From positions 558,001 to 622,000 of the forward strand of contig NZ_JACLCP010000001.1 in assembly GCF_014243395.1 (NCBI RefSeq): 64,000 nt of DNA, in the 5' to 3' direction. The position numbers and the translations under genes were made by a program. The notes below the pieces were generated by a model. It saw nothing but the letters and a program-made list of their open reading frames with translations, was not told the origin of the DNA and did not search any database. The stretch's first letter is position 1. Every line of letters begins with the position of its first letter. Below, piece by piece: positions 33,516 through 42,711 of the stretch. This DNA comes from Winogradskyella flava. GTDB taxonomy: Bacteria > Bacteroidota > Bacteroidia > Flavobacteriales > Flavobacteriaceae.

Positions 33516-34868
33516 TTAAGGGTTTTGAGCAAGCGGTTTAAATGTTTTTCTGAATTTTATGATTAATGGTAGTCCACGGGCTATGATCCAAAGTGTAAAC
33601 GCTATGAAAATTCCGTGAAGTTTATAATCCAATCGATCTGTCCACAAGATCACAGGAATAAACACCAACAGCGTTGAAAATAGTAATACATTTCTCAAGT
33701 ATTTCATTCTGCCCAGACCTTTAAACACGCCATCGAAAATAAAAGCAAGGGCACATAAGGGCTGCATTGCCAGAATAATCCAAAATATATCATAGAATTT
33801 GTTGAGAACATCTTTGTCATCAGTAAATATATGTCCTATGCGATAATAAAATAAACCACCAATTAGAGCGATAATCAATCCTACTATGATTCCATATTTA
33901 ATAAGCTTATTACTTAAATCAATGAGATTTTTATAATATCTCGCGCCATAAAGTTTTCCGGATAGAATATTGCCTGCACTTGCATAACCATCAATCAAAA
34001 AGGCTCCTAAAAACCACAGATTGATTGCGATGGTATAGGCCGCAATATAATTGGTGCCATATTTAGTAGCATAACTAGTTCCAAAATACAAAGCGACATT
34101 GAGTGCTATGGTTCTAATGAATAAATTGAGAATCATTATCACAAAACGCTTAATTTCTTGATTAAAGGGAAATCGCACTAATAATGGGATATCTGTTTTT
34201 TTGAGAATGTAATATGCCGATAGTAATGCCATAATGAGTTGTGCAATAACACTAGCATAGGCTGCCCCTTTGATATGCATCGCCGGAATTATGTCACTTA
34301 TTCCGTAAACTAAAGCAATGTCCAGAGCTATATTTGAAACGGCTCCAATTATAGCAATAAGCATGGGATAATAAGTATTTTGAAGTCCTCTAAAAGTTCC
34401 GAAAACGGCAATAGTAAAAAGTGTAAAAGGAAAACCAAAAACACGGATATGGTAATAATCAACACTATAGTTTAAGATCAAATCTGAGGCATTATAAAGT
34501 CGGAAGATCTGCACGGCAAACGGATAGGTCGCAATGATGATAAAAACACTTAAGGATGTAATTAAAAAAATAGCCTGAGCAGGGAGGTTTTTTACTTCGT
34601 CTAGTTTATTTGCGCCCAAGTATTGAGATACAATAGAAGAAATAGCACTACGTGTCTGTCCTAAGACCCAAATTAACATAGACATAAATGTTGTTACGAT
34701 ACCAACGGCTGCTAACGATTCGGTAGCATCATAATCCATATTTCCTATGATGGCAGCATCAGTTAATGATAGTATAGGCTCAGAAACACCAGAGATTAAA
34801 GCTGGTATAGCAAGTTTGTTGATTTGTTTTAATGTAATTGACGTATTCAAAGGACTAATTCGTAACAA
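33516..34868 (-). CDS. MATE family efflux transporter
   Basis: 450 residues with about twelve membrane segments in two homologous halves. The N-terminal LAIPALISGVSEPILSLTDAAIIG and the first-loop AAVGIVTTF are MATE (DinF-like) hallmarks. It would export cationic drugs or metabolites by Na or H antiport. It overlaps the GNAT gene by 22 bases, suggesting co-translation. The substrate is unknown. Confidence 0.9.
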   Translation of the reverse strand: MLRISPLNTSITLKQINKLAIPALISGVSEPILSLTDAAIIGNMDYDATESLAAVGIVTTFMSMLIWVLGQTRSAISSIVSQYLGANKLDEVKNLPAQAIFLITSLSVFIIIATYPFAVQIFRLYNASDLILNYSVDYYHIRVFGFPFTLFTIAVFGTFRGLQNTYYPMLIAIIGAVSNIALDIALVYGISDIIPAMHIKGAAYASVIAQLIMALLSAYYILKKTDIPLLVRFPFNQEIKRFVIMILNLFIRTIALNVALYFGTSYATKYGTNYIAAYTIAINLWFLGAFLIDGYASAGNILSGKLYGARYYKNLIDLSNKLIKYGIIVGLIIALIGGLFYYRIGHIFTDDKDVLNKFYDIFWIILAMQPLCALAFIFDGVFKGLGRMKYLRNVLLFSTLLVFIPVILWTDRLDYKLHGIFIAFTLWIIARGLPLIIKFRKTFKPLAQNP

Positions 34869-35347
34869 TGAAAAGGATTTTCACTCTGTTTTGGAAAGTA
34901 AATATCGCCTAATCGTTTATAGCCACGAAGTTCGTAAAACTTTTGGTTTCTTTTGTTCTGTGAAAAGGTGTCTAATCGAATAGAGCTATAGTTGTTTTCA
35001 ATGGCATATTGCTCCGCAAAGTCCATAAATTGTTGTGCGTAGCCTTTTCCTTGTAAGTCAGGATGAATAGCTAAACGGTGGATATAAATATTGTGACCAT
35101 TATCAGTTAACCACTTAATTGATCTATATTCTTCGTCCATTAAGGTTGAAATGACGATTGTTCCTTTTACGTTATCACGAATTTCTAAAACATAAAGTTC
35201 ACCACGTTCAATGTCTTTCTTAAAAGCAGATTTATTAGGATAATGCTCATTCCATTGATAAATACCTTTAGCTATCATGGCTTTGGCACAAGCTTTAGTC
35301 ATGGGCATTATAGTTTCTATATCTCCTAAATTACCTTTACGAATCAT
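34847..35347 (-). CDS. GNAT family N-acetyltransferase
   Basis: 166 residues. Acetyl-CoA-binding motif A is LAIHPDLQGKGYAQQFMDFAE (Q-x-x-G-x-G/A), followed by the SIRLDTFSQNKRNQKFYELRGY motif B region. This fits the GNAT fold of small-molecule or protein acetyltransferases. It is divergent from the universal stress gene by 42 bases and overlaps MATE downstream. The substrate is unknown. Confidence 0.9.
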   Translation of the reverse strand: MIRKGNLGDIETIMPMTKACAKAMIAKGIYQWNEHYPNKSAFKKDIERGELYVLEIRDNVKGTIVISTLMDEEYRSIKWLTDNGHNIYIHRLAIHPDLQGKGYAQQFMDFAEQYAIENNYSSIRLDTFSQNKRNQKFYELRGYKRLGDIYFPKQSENPFHCYELVL

Positions 35348-35357
35348 TTATTATGTT

Positions 35358-35365
35358 TACTTTTG
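35358..35365 (+). promoter_or_regulatory. -7 promoter element of the universal stress protein gene
   Basis: TACTTTTG, a perfect TAnnTTTG, 24 bases before the ATG at 35390. A TTG at 35363 that could extend the reading frame is part of this promoter, which supports the later start. Confidence 0.5.
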
Positions 35366-35389
35366 CCTGTGAATTTAGAAGTAAATCTC

Positions 35390-36187
35390 ATGAAAACTGT
35401 ATTAGTTCCAGTTGGTTCTTCGAAAAATGCAAAATCGCATTTGCAATATGCAGTTGATTTTGCTAAAGCTTTTGGCGCTAAATTATATGTTGTTCAAATA
35501 TATAATGTTTATACCAAAGCAGGAACCATGATTAAGGTAGATCATATCATTGAACGTGAATCCAAGGCTTTTTTAGAGTCTCATGTAGCCTCTATTGACA
35601 CTAAAGGTGTCAAAGTTATAACCAAGACATTTAAGGGTAAATTAGTGGATACTATTGAGAAAGTTTGTGAGGCTTTAGACGTCGACTTAATCATCTTGGA
35701 ACCTCGCACCAACTCCATAAAAGATGAGGTTTATTTAGGAAAAACGTCTGGAAAGATTGTAAAGCAAACGCAAATACCCGCTTTAATTGTTCCTGAAGGT
35801 TATGTTTATAAACCAATAGTTAAGATCCTAATGGCTGTAAAGTCAGCAATTATGAAAAAGCAAGATGCGTTGAGTCCATTGATAGCGATTAAGGAAAAAT
35901 TTAAAGCTGTTGTAAATATCCTTTTAGTAAAGACGCCGTATCATATTGAGGAGGATTTTGAACTTAATGAAGGGCTAAAAGAAATGGTTTCTAATATAAA
36001 ACTTCAGGAAAGTGCAACAACATTTCAAGGAGTTTTAGAACATATCAATATTGAAAACCCAGACATGCTCTGTGTAGTAAGAAGAAAGCGTGGTTTTTTC
36101 AAAAAATTATGGGAAGACGATACGATATTAAAGAAAGATTTTTACATTTCTAAACGCCCAGTTTTAGTGTTAAGTGGTCTCAAATGA
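35390..36187 (+). CDS. Universal stress protein, tandem UspA-like
   Basis: 265 residues from the ATG at 35390 (MKTVLVPVGSSKNAKSHLQYAVDFAKAFGA). The first half is a standard Usp domain ending in the nucleotide-binding GKTSGKIVKQTQIPALIVPEG; the second half (from about residue 145, KILMAVKSAIMKK) is a degenerate Usp copy without a clear ATP motif. Such proteins bind nucleotides and modulate stress responses in the cytoplasm. It is followed by tRNA-Ala after 19 bases. Confidence 0.85.
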   Translation: MKTVLVPVGSSKNAKSHLQYAVDFAKAFGAKLYVVQIYNVYTKAGTMIKVDHIIERESKAFLESHVASIDTKGVKVITKTFKGKLVDTIEKVCEALDVDLIILEPRTNSIKDEVYLGKTSGKIVKQTQIPALIVPEGYVYKPIVKILMAVKSAIMKKQDALSPLIAIKEKFKAVVNILLVKTPYHIEEDFELNEGLKEMVSNIKLQESATTFQGVLEHINIENPDMLCVVRRKRGFFKKLWEDDTILKKDFYISKRPVLVLSGLK

Positions 36188-36206
36188 TATTGCATAAGAG
36201 TAAAAA

Positions 36207-36280
36207 GGGGATGTAGCTCAGCTGGCTAGAGCGCTTGACTGGCAGTCAAGAGGTCGGCGGTTCGAGTCCGCTCTTCTCCA
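36207..36280 (+). tRNA. tRNA-Ala (anticodon GGC)
   Basis: Cloverleaf read by eye: acceptor GGGGATG with CTTCTCC, D-arm GCTC/GAGC, anticodon stem CTTGA/TCAAG with loop CTGGCAG (anticodon GGC at 36240-36242), T-arm GGCGG/CCGCT with TTCGAGT. G3-U70 marks alanine identity. Discriminator base is A; no CCA is encoded. Position 6-67 is a U-U mismatch in the acceptor stem. An intrinsic terminator follows at once. Confidence 0.93.
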
Positions 36281-36281
36281 C

Positions 36282-36309
36282 AAAAAGCGCACGATAAGTG
36301 CGCTTTTTT
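36282..36309 (+). terminator. Intrinsic terminator after tRNA-Ala
   Basis: Perfect stem AAAAAGCGCAC / GTGCGCTTTTT with loop GATAA. The flanking A- and T-runs make it effective on both strands; it also ends the convergent hydrolase gene at 36314. Confidence 0.85.
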
Positions 36310-36313
36310 ATTT

Positions 36314-37147
36314 TTAAAAATCTATGATAGACTCTACAACAACTTTTAGCTCGACAGAGAGACTTTCTTCACCCCAAGGATGTCTTGTGTTAAACACGTG
36401 ATCCGCATTCTTAATGATTTTAAGTTGACTATCAGGATTCCATTGATGTAGTTCTTCAGCTTCTTTTATTGACACTGAAGTGTCATTATCTCCATGGATA
36501 ATCAGCATTGGAATCTGAATTCTTTCCGTTGCAGATGCAATATCAAGTCGTTCTTTATTTGACATAAAATTTTCATAAAACTGATAGTAATGTGGCATTT
36601 GTTGTTTTGTCCTTCCATTAAGAACAAACTTTACACCAGTTGCTTTCCATTCTTCTAAATCTCCTATTGTTGCCGTGCGTCTTCCAAAGTCGCTCACACT
36701 GGCTAAAGTGACGAGTTTTGTTACTCTATTGTCTTCTGAAGCTTTTAAAATGACAATGCCTCCACCACGACTATGACCAACTAAACAGATTTTAGAACTA
36801 TCTACTAAAGTATGATTCAGAAACTTCTTCTGAGTCCAATCTAAGACATCATTTAAGTCGTCAAGTTCCTTGGTGTAATTGTTATTCCCAAAAGCTTCCA
36901 AATCTGGAAAGTCAATAGGGTTTTCTACAGTACCCCCATTATGGGAAAAATTGAATTTAATCACACAAAATCCAGAAGACGCTAAAGACTTAGCCATTAG
37001 ATTCCAGGCTCCCCAATCTTTAAAGCCTTTATAGCCATGGCAAAATATAATTATAGGTTGATCCGATAAAGTTTCAGAATAAAATGCATCAATGAGTATG
37101 GGCTTTTTATCTTTTCTTTCTAATATGATATTCCTTTCAATGTCCAT
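36314..37147 (-). CDS. Alpha/beta hydrolase
   Basis: 277 residues. Nucleophile elbow GHSRGG (Ser in the G-x-S-x-G pattern), with IFCHGYKGFKDW carrying the oxyanion loop, an Asp in HGDNDTSVS and His in ADHVFNTRHPW. This is a serine hydrolase of the dienelactone-hydrolase/peptidase S9-like type, cytoplasmic because no signal is seen. Its start codon overlaps the 3' end of addB by 11 bases. The substrate is unknown. Confidence 0.85.
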   Translation of the reverse strand: MDIERNIILERKDKKPILIDAFYSETLSDQPIIIFCHGYKGFKDWGAWNLMAKSLASSGFCVIKFNFSHNGGTVENPIDFPDLEAFGNNNYTKELDDLNDVLDWTQKKFLNHTLVDSSKICLVGHSRGGGIVILKASEDNRVTKLVTLASVSDFGRRTATIGDLEEWKATGVKFVLNGRTKQQMPHYYQFYENFMSNKERLDIASATERIQIPMLIIHGDNDTSVSIKEAEELHQWNPDSQLKIIKNADHVFNTRHPWGEESLSVELKVVVESIIDF

Positions 37148-39908
37148 AGTTCAGTTCTTTTTCAATAAAATTAACAGTAGGATCGCAAATTTCTAGAATT
37201 AGCTTTTTGAGCTGTTTCTCAAAATTATCTAGCGTATCTTGACTTATCAATTGTTCTTTTTTTGCCCATGATCCTGCTTTATCTTTTTTGGCAAATTTTA
37301 GAAAGCCTTCATTGAGATTTTTAAATGAAATTATTCCCGCTTCAACAGGTAACTCAATTTGTTTTTTAATATGCATAATATAGGCATAGCACAAGACCTG
37401 AAAGGATTTACTGTATTTGTCATAGTCTTCTGTCAAGTCTTCCCAATTTATCACCTCAACCTGATTTTGAAGAACCTTGCCAGATTTATAATCAATAACT
37501 CTTGTTATCCCATTAAACTGATCTATTCTATCTACTTTACCAGTAAGCCTAATTGGAAAATCAAGACTTTCGATCTTGAACTCTATAGTTTCATCTGCCT
37601 CAATTTTTAATATTTTAATTTGATCGCCATTGTTAAGACCCTCAATTTCTGAATTGATGAAATTTGAAATGTAACGCTGAGCAATCTCAAATATTATGAG
37701 GTTTTTACCTTTGGTAAAATCACCTTTATTGTATAGTTTCTTAAAGTGCTTTATGGTCGTTGGCTCTATTTCATCTTTAAAAGATTTTAGTAGGTCTATG
37801 GTTAAAAAATGACCCTCTAGAGGTTTATAAAAGTCTTCTAAAGTGTTATGTATTACTGAGCCTAAAGTATTGGCCGCTATGTTTTCCTCGACATCTTCAA
37901 ACTCTTCGATATTAAGAATTTTGTCAAAATAGAAATCCATTGGATTTCTCATGTAATTTGTTAATGATGAAGGTGAAAAACCTTTAGTGGCTAGCGCTTT
38001 TATATTTTCAATGACCTCTGGAGTTTTATTTATATGCTTAAGCTCTCTTTTCACGTTAGGAATATTGGGAGATATAATTTTATGATCCATTTCATGGATG
38101 CCCTCAATTTCCAATTGGGTAATAAATCTACTTTTTTCGCCACCTTTTAATGCATCAACTTCAGTGTTATAAAGTATATAAACATTTTTAGCCCGTTGTA
38201 AGAGCCTGAAAAAATGATATGCATAAACAGCATCTTTCTCTTTATAAGTAGGCAGATTCTCTTGAATTTTTACATCAAAAGGGATGAAAGAATTGTTTGT
38301 TTTACCTGAAGGCAGAATGCCTTCATTGACTGAGCTAATAATTACAGTTTCAAAATCAAGAACACGGGACTCTAGCATGCCCATGATTTGAAGTCCCTCC
38401 AAAGGCTCGCCCTTAAAGTCTAGAGTTTCCATACTTAGCAATTCATTGAATATGCCATGTAGCGCTGAGATAGAGGTTAAGTGATTATGAGTATTGTTAA
38501 GTTTAATTAATTGGTTAAATAGGCTATTGAAACGATAAAGATACTCTAACTCTAATCGATTAAGACTTTTGTTAGAATCAAGGCTACTTTTTATACTAAA
38601 GATAAGCTCTGAACATTTTTCCAATGCAGATTTTGGCTGACCTTGCCAAGATTCAAATAATACACTAATCAGCACAGATGATGCTCCTGAAAGTTCTTGT
38701 AATTCTCCAGAACTGATATAAACTATATTGTTTTTTTGGATATGCGCTATGATGTCACTTGATGCATTGCTAGAACCGCTTTCGAAAAGATAATGCACAG
38801 ACGGATGAGAAAGAATATCTATAATATCCTTATAATAGAAATGGGTAGGATTGTTTTTGTGGATTGATATTAACTTTGTGAATAATGATGCTAATGGCAC
38901 ATATTTAAGAGGTAAGCCCATAGTGACATTGAGATGACTAATACTTTTTGGGATGGAGTTTAGCAAGGGTGTTAATAGGTTCTCCTCTCCCAATATAATT
39001 GCAACACTTTTTAGATCTTTGTTGCTTACACTAATTTCATTTAAAAGTTGACCAATGTATTTTGCCTGTCCGACTAATTTAGGAATTCCAACGACTTGAA
39101 TATTTTTTGATTTATGGTAATTCGAAGTTTTCCAATTAAAACTATTGCTTCTAAAGTAACTCCAGTCTTTTAGGTATTGTCTCATAAAGAAGCCGACATC
39201 GTGTACGGGGTCTTCTATAAAATATTCATCTATGTCCCAGTAAACATGAGCTAAATCGTTTTGTAATAATTCTTGTATGATTTGTGACTCAGAAGTGTTT
39301 AAAGCATTAAATCCCAGAAATATGTGGATCTTACCCCTATTATTCTCAACATAAGACTGAATATTTTCGGCTGCTTCTCTGTAGATTAGCCCTTGGTATC
39401 CCTGTTTTGATTGTAATAAACTTTCTGTAAATACGCTATAGTAGTCTTTTAAGCGTTGCCAAAACTTTAGGTAATTTTTCACCAAATCAGTTTGTTCTCC
39501 CTCTAAAGTCCAATTGTTTATTTGTTGAATATCGTTGAGGCTACTAAAGATACGATCTTGAGATACGAGGAATCTATCAACTTCATTAAAGTCTTGCAAT
39601 AGTATTTGAGCCCATTTTAAAAATGATTCGAAAGGTTCTTGTTCTTTTTCTGAAGTAAGTTGTAAATACGCTTCATAAAGCTTAAAAAGCAAATCAGTAT
39701 TAGGTAAGTTTTGTAATCCTGATAGTTCTTCAACAAACGCCTCTATACTAAGGATTTCAGGAGCAAATATAGGATAGTCTATTAATGTGGAAAGTTGATA
39801 TTTTAAAAAAACACCAGCACGTTTACTGGGGAGAATAAAATGTAAATTTTCTAGTTTTAAATTTTTCCTCTTTAAGTCAACTAATACAGTTTTTATAAAA
39901 CTTTGCAT
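37137..39908 (-). CDS. addB: AddB-like helicase-nuclease subunit (PD-(D/E)XK)
   Basis: 923 residues. The N-terminus ILPSKRAGVFLKYQL is a Bacteroidota AddB opening; the middle has a degenerate UvrD-type helicase fold (VVGIPKLVGQAKYIGQLL, LEGLQIMGMLESRVLDFE); and the C-terminal 250 residues are a RecB-type nuclease with TRVIDYKSGKV. The four-Cys iron-sulfur set of Bacillus AddB is not visible. With AddA (42701-45832) it would form the end-resection complex. Unusually, ompA and kbl sit between the two subunit genes. Confidence 0.85.
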   Translation of the reverse strand: MQSFIKTVLVDLKRKNLKLENLHFILPSKRAGVFLKYQLSTLIDYPIFAPEILSIEAFVEELSGLQNLPNTDLLFKLYEAYLQLTSEKEQEPFESFLKWAQILLQDFNEVDRFLVSQDRIFSSLNDIQQINNWTLEGEQTDLVKNYLKFWQRLKDYYSVFTESLLQSKQGYQGLIYREAAENIQSYVENNRGKIHIFLGFNALNTSESQIIQELLQNDLAHVYWDIDEYFIEDPVHDVGFFMRQYLKDWSYFRSNSFNWKTSNYHKSKNIQVVGIPKLVGQAKYIGQLLNEISVSNKDLKSVAIILGEENLLTPLLNSIPKSISHLNVTMGLPLKYVPLASLFTKLISIHKNNPTHFYYKDIIDILSHPSVHYLFESGSSNASSDIIAHIQKNNIVYISSGELQELSGASSVLISVLFESWQGQPKSALEKCSELIFSIKSSLDSNKSLNRLELEYLYRFNSLFNQLIKLNNTHNHLTSISALHGIFNELLSMETLDFKGEPLEGLQIMGMLESRVLDFETVIISSVNEGILPSGKTNNSFIPFDVKIQENLPTYKEKDAVYAYHFFRLLQRAKNVYILYNTEVDALKGGEKSRFITQLEIEGIHEMDHKIISPNIPNVKRELKHINKTPEVIENIKALATKGFSPSSLTNYMRNPMDFYFDKILNIEEFEDVEENIAANTLGSVIHNTLEDFYKPLEGHFLTIDLLKSFKDEIEPTTIKHFKKLYNKGDFTKGKNLIIFEIAQRYISNFINSEIEGLNNGDQIKILKIEADETIEFKIESLDFPIRLTGKVDRIDQFNGITRVIDYKSGKVLQNQVEVINWEDLTEDYDKYSKSFQVLCYAYIMHIKKQIELPVEAGIISFKNLNEGFLKFAKKDKAGSWAKKEQLISQDTLDNFEKQLKKLILEICDPTVNFIEKELNYGH

Positions 39909-39920
39909 ATTATAAAAATA

Positions 39921-39950
39921 AAAAACGCTCCGATATTCGGAGCGTTTTTT
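39921..39950 (-). terminator. Intrinsic terminator of ompA
   Basis: Stem AAAAACGCTCCG / CGGAGCGTTTTT with T-runs on both strands, 27 bases after the ompA stop on the minus strand. Confidence 0.8.
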
Positions 39951-39976
39951 TAATCTATTTTAGAAGTGTGTTTCGC

Positions 39977-41341
39977 TTAGTTCTTTAACTTAACTTCTAC
40001 ACGTCTGTTTTCTTTTCTACCAGCTCTTGTCTTGTTGTTAGCGATAGGGTTATCTTCACCATAACCAGCAGCAGTTAATCTGTCAGCTGCGATACCATTA
40101 GCGATTAAATAATCTCTAACTGCATTAGCTCTTCTATCAGATAAAGCTTGATTTGTAGATTTAGAACCTACACTATCAGTATGCCCTTCAATAGCAAAGT
40201 CAGCTCTAGGATATTCCTTAAAGATAGCAACCATTGCTTGCAGAACTTGATCAGTTTCCTTTTTAAATGAAGCTTTTCCAGTATCAAATAAGATAGTTCT
40301 AGCATAACTATTTAAAGTTTCCATAACCTCTTCAGTTGGCTTAACTTCAGGACAACCGTTATTAGCAGCTGTTCCAGCTTCGTTAGGACATTTATCATCT
40401 TTGTCTAAAATACCATCACCATCAGTGTCTGGCCAAGGACAGCCATTGTTCGCTGCAGGACCTGATTCGTTAGGACAGTTATCATCGCCATCAGCAACAC
40501 CATCACCATCAGCATCTGGACATCCCATTAATGCTTTAAGACCAGCAACAGCAGGACACTTATCATCTTTGTCCATTACACCGTCACCATCTCCATCAGG
40601 GCAACCGTTAAATTCAGCTAGACCAGCAGTGTTAGGACAATCATCTTTTGAATCTTGTATACCATCGTTATCAGAATCTGGACAACCATTAAAGATTTCT
40701 AAACCAGCTTCTTCTGGACATGCGTCATCTTGATCATATATACCATCACCATCAGTATCAGTACCACCAAATTTAAACGATACACCAACTGAATGTTGAA
40801 AATGTTTTGGAAGGTAATCTTCGAAAGCGTGCTTGTAAGTTGATTGAACATCAATACCTACTTTTTCACTTATCCAAAATTTGATACCTAAAGTACCATT
40901 TAAAGTACCAGCACCAATTTCGTCTAACCAAGTGTAACCACCACCAACACCTAAATAAGGGTCAATAGTTTTAGAACCTACTAAATCCATTAAACTGTAT
41001 GAAACTCTACCATCTAAACCGAAATAAGATAAATCGTCAACGCCAGCATCACCAAACTTATCGATTCTATTGATAGAACCAGTAGCAGTGAATGTAAAAC
41101 CATCGCTCAAATATCTTGAGACTGCGATTGTAGAAACTGACGGAAGGATGTTCCAATGATCTCCCACGTCGAAGAATTTGTCAAAATAACCTCCTTGAGG
41201 CGCATCTTCACCTACTGGATATGCATCGACAGCATTTACACCAATTGTAACGGCCCATGGATTGTTTTGATCTTGCGCATTCGTAGTGCTAAAACATACT
41301 AGAAGCACTGTCACAAATAATAATCTGCTAAGATTTTTCAT
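39977..41341 (-). CDS. OmpA family outer-membrane protein with thrombospondin type 3 repeats
   Basis: 454 residues. Signal peptide to about residue 22, an eight-stranded beta-barrel-like region at about 25-190, five calcium-binding TSP3-type repeats at about 195-335 ([15 protein letters not shown]-like units, each ending in GCP), and a C-terminal peptidoglycan-binding OmpA domain (340-454) with the HTDSVGS ... N-x-x-LSDRRA motif. It is an abundant OmpA-like porin or structural protein, with the TSP3 stalk bridging barrel and peptidoglycan. A strong promoter (TTTG-N19-TACTTTTG) precedes it. Confidence 0.93.
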   Translation of the reverse strand: MKNLSRLLFVTVLLVCFSTTNAQDQNNPWAVTIGVNAVDAYPVGEDAPQGGYFDKFFDVGDHWNILPSVSTIAVSRYLSDGFTFTATGSINRIDKFGDAGVDDLSYFGLDGRVSYSLMDLVGSKTIDPYLGVGGGYTWLDEIGAGTLNGTLGIKFWISEKVGIDVQSTYKHAFEDYLPKHFQHSVGVSFKFGGTDTDGDGIYDQDDACPEEAGLEIFNGCPDSDNDGIQDSKDDCPNTAGLAEFNGCPDGDGDGVMDKDDKCPAVAGLKALMGCPDADGDGVADGDDNCPNESGPAANNGCPWPDTDGDGILDKDDKCPNEAGTAANNGCPEVKPTEEVMETLNSYARTILFDTGKASFKKETDQVLQAMVAIFKEYPRADFAIEGHTDSVGSKSTNQALSDRRANAVRDYLIANGIAADRLTAAGYGEDNPIANNKTRAGRKENRRVEVKLKN

Positions 41342-41378
41342 ATTCTAATTAATTTTAATTTTAAGTGTTAATTGTTGG

Positions 41379-41409
41379 CAAAAGTAAGTTGTTAAATATT
41401 ATTAACAAA
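41379..41409 (-). promoter_or_regulatory. Promoter of ompA
   Basis: Minus strand TTTG (41406-41409), a 19-base spacer, then TACTTTTG (41379-41386): a near-perfect Bacteroidota promoter, 37 bases before the ATG. This is one of the best promoter matches in the window, as expected for an abundant porin. Confidence 0.7.
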
Positions 41410-41465
41410 GACAAATATATAAAAATATTGTTATAAAGCCCCAAAATACGGTGTTTGGAACAATT

Positions 41466-42659
41466 TTAAATAACTTCCAAAGTTTTACCCACTTTAATGA
41501 ATGCAGTAATTGCTTTATCAAGTTGTTCTTTGGTATGAGCTGCTGATAATTGCACACGTATTCTAGCCTTATCTTTTGGCACTACTGGATAAAAGAATCC
41601 AATGACATAGACGCCCTCTTTTAATAACATATTCGCCATGGTTTGAGATAGTTTTGCATCGTACAACATGACTGGTACAATTGCAGAATCGCCATCCACA
41701 ATATCAAATCCAGCTTCTTTCATGCCTTTTTTGAAATATTTTGTATTCCAATCCACCTTATCTCTTAAGGATGTATCATTTTTGAGCATGTCGAACACTT
41801 TTATTGATGCACCAACTATTGCAGGAGCCAAAGAATTCGAAAATAAATAAGGTCTTGAGCGTTGTCTAAGAATTTCAATAATTTCTTTCTTGGCCGTTGT
41901 ATAGCCACCCATAGCGCCACCCATGGCTTTTCCCAGAGTCCCCGTGATAATATCTATCCTACCTAAAACGCCTTTTTCTTCTAAAGTACCAATACCAGTT
42001 TCTCCAATAAAACCAGTTGCATGGCACTCGTCTATCATAACTAATGCATCATATTTATCTGCTAAATCACAAATTTTATCCAAAGGCGCAACGAGTCCAT
42101 CCATGGAGAATACGCCATCCGTAACAATAATTTTGAAGCGCGCACCATTTTCATTCGCAGCAATGAGTTGCTTTTCGAGATCTGCCATATCATTATTCTG
42201 ATAGCGATATCTAGCAGCTTTACAAAGCCTAACACCATCAATAATTGATGCATGATTTAAAGAATCTGAAATAATAGCATCATCCTTTGTCAAAAGAGGT
42301 TCAAAGACGCCACCATTAGCATCAAAAGCAGCGGCATATAGAATAGTGTCTTCAGTACCATAGAAATCGGCAATCTTTTGCTCTAACTCTTTATGGATAT
42401 CTTGAGTACCGCATATAAACCTTACTGAAGACATTCCGAAACCATGAGAATCCAAAGTGTCTTTTGCAGCTTTAATAACCTCTGGGTGTGACGATAATCC
42501 TAAATAGTTATTGGCACAAAAATTAAGAACCTTCTGTCCTGAGTCTAAAGTGATTTCAGCACCTTGAGGAGAGGTTATTATGCGCTCTTCTTTGTAAAGA
42601 CCAGCATCTTTTATAGCTTCTATTTCTTGTTGTAAAAACGATTTTATATCTCCGTACAT
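41466..42659 (-). CDS. kbl: Glycine C-acetyltransferase (2-amino-3-ketobutyrate CoA ligase)
   Basis: 397 residues. PLP Lys244 lies in [10 protein letters not shown], with DECHATGF and [12 protein letters not shown] as conserved blocks, and the N-terminal [14 protein letters not shown] segment. It is the alpha-oxoamine synthase that makes 2-amino-3-ketobutyrate from glycine and acetyl-CoA, or cleaves it in threonine breakdown. KBL is favoured over serine palmitoyltransferase by overall pattern and length. No threonine dehydrogenase gene is adjacent. Confidence 0.92.
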   Translation of the reverse strand: MYGDIKSFLQQEIEAIKDAGLYKEERIITSPQGAEITLDSGQKVLNFCANNYLGLSSHPEVIKAAKDTLDSHGFGMSSVRFICGTQDIHKELEQKIADFYGTEDTILYAAAFDANGGVFEPLLTKDDAIISDSLNHASIIDGVRLCKAARYRYQNNDMADLEKQLIAANENGARFKIIVTDGVFSMDGLVAPLDKICDLADKYDALVMIDECHATGFIGETGIGTLEEKGVLGRIDIITGTLGKAMGGAMGGYTTAKKEIIEILRQRSRPYLFSNSLAPAIVGASIKVFDMLKNDTSLRDKVDWNTKYFKKGMKEAGFDIVDGDSAIVPVMLYDAKLSQTMANMLLKEGVYVIGFFYPVVPKDKARIRVQLSAAHTKEQLDKAITAFIKVGKTLEVI

Positions 42660-42681
42660 ATTTTTGGTGTTAGTTCTTATG

Positions 42682-42711
42682 CAAAGATACTATGTATAAC
42701 TTAGATTTCAA
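42682..42711 (-). promoter_or_regulatory. Promoter of kbl
   Basis: Minus strand TTG (42709-42711), a 19-base spacer, then TATCTTTG (42682-42689), 22 bases before the kbl ATG. The -33 box lies inside the 3' end of addA. Confidence 0.6.

Noticed and set aside
40401-40733. An open frame of 110 codons on the + strand opposite ompA
   Set aside because: It is antisense to the TSP3 repeats, low-complexity in Ser and Pro, and has no start signals.
40380-40760. Direct DNA repeats that resemble a CRISPR or tandem-repeat array
   Set aside because: They encode the five TSP3 repeats of the OmpA-like protein in frame; spacing and sequence vary with codons and there are no cas genes.
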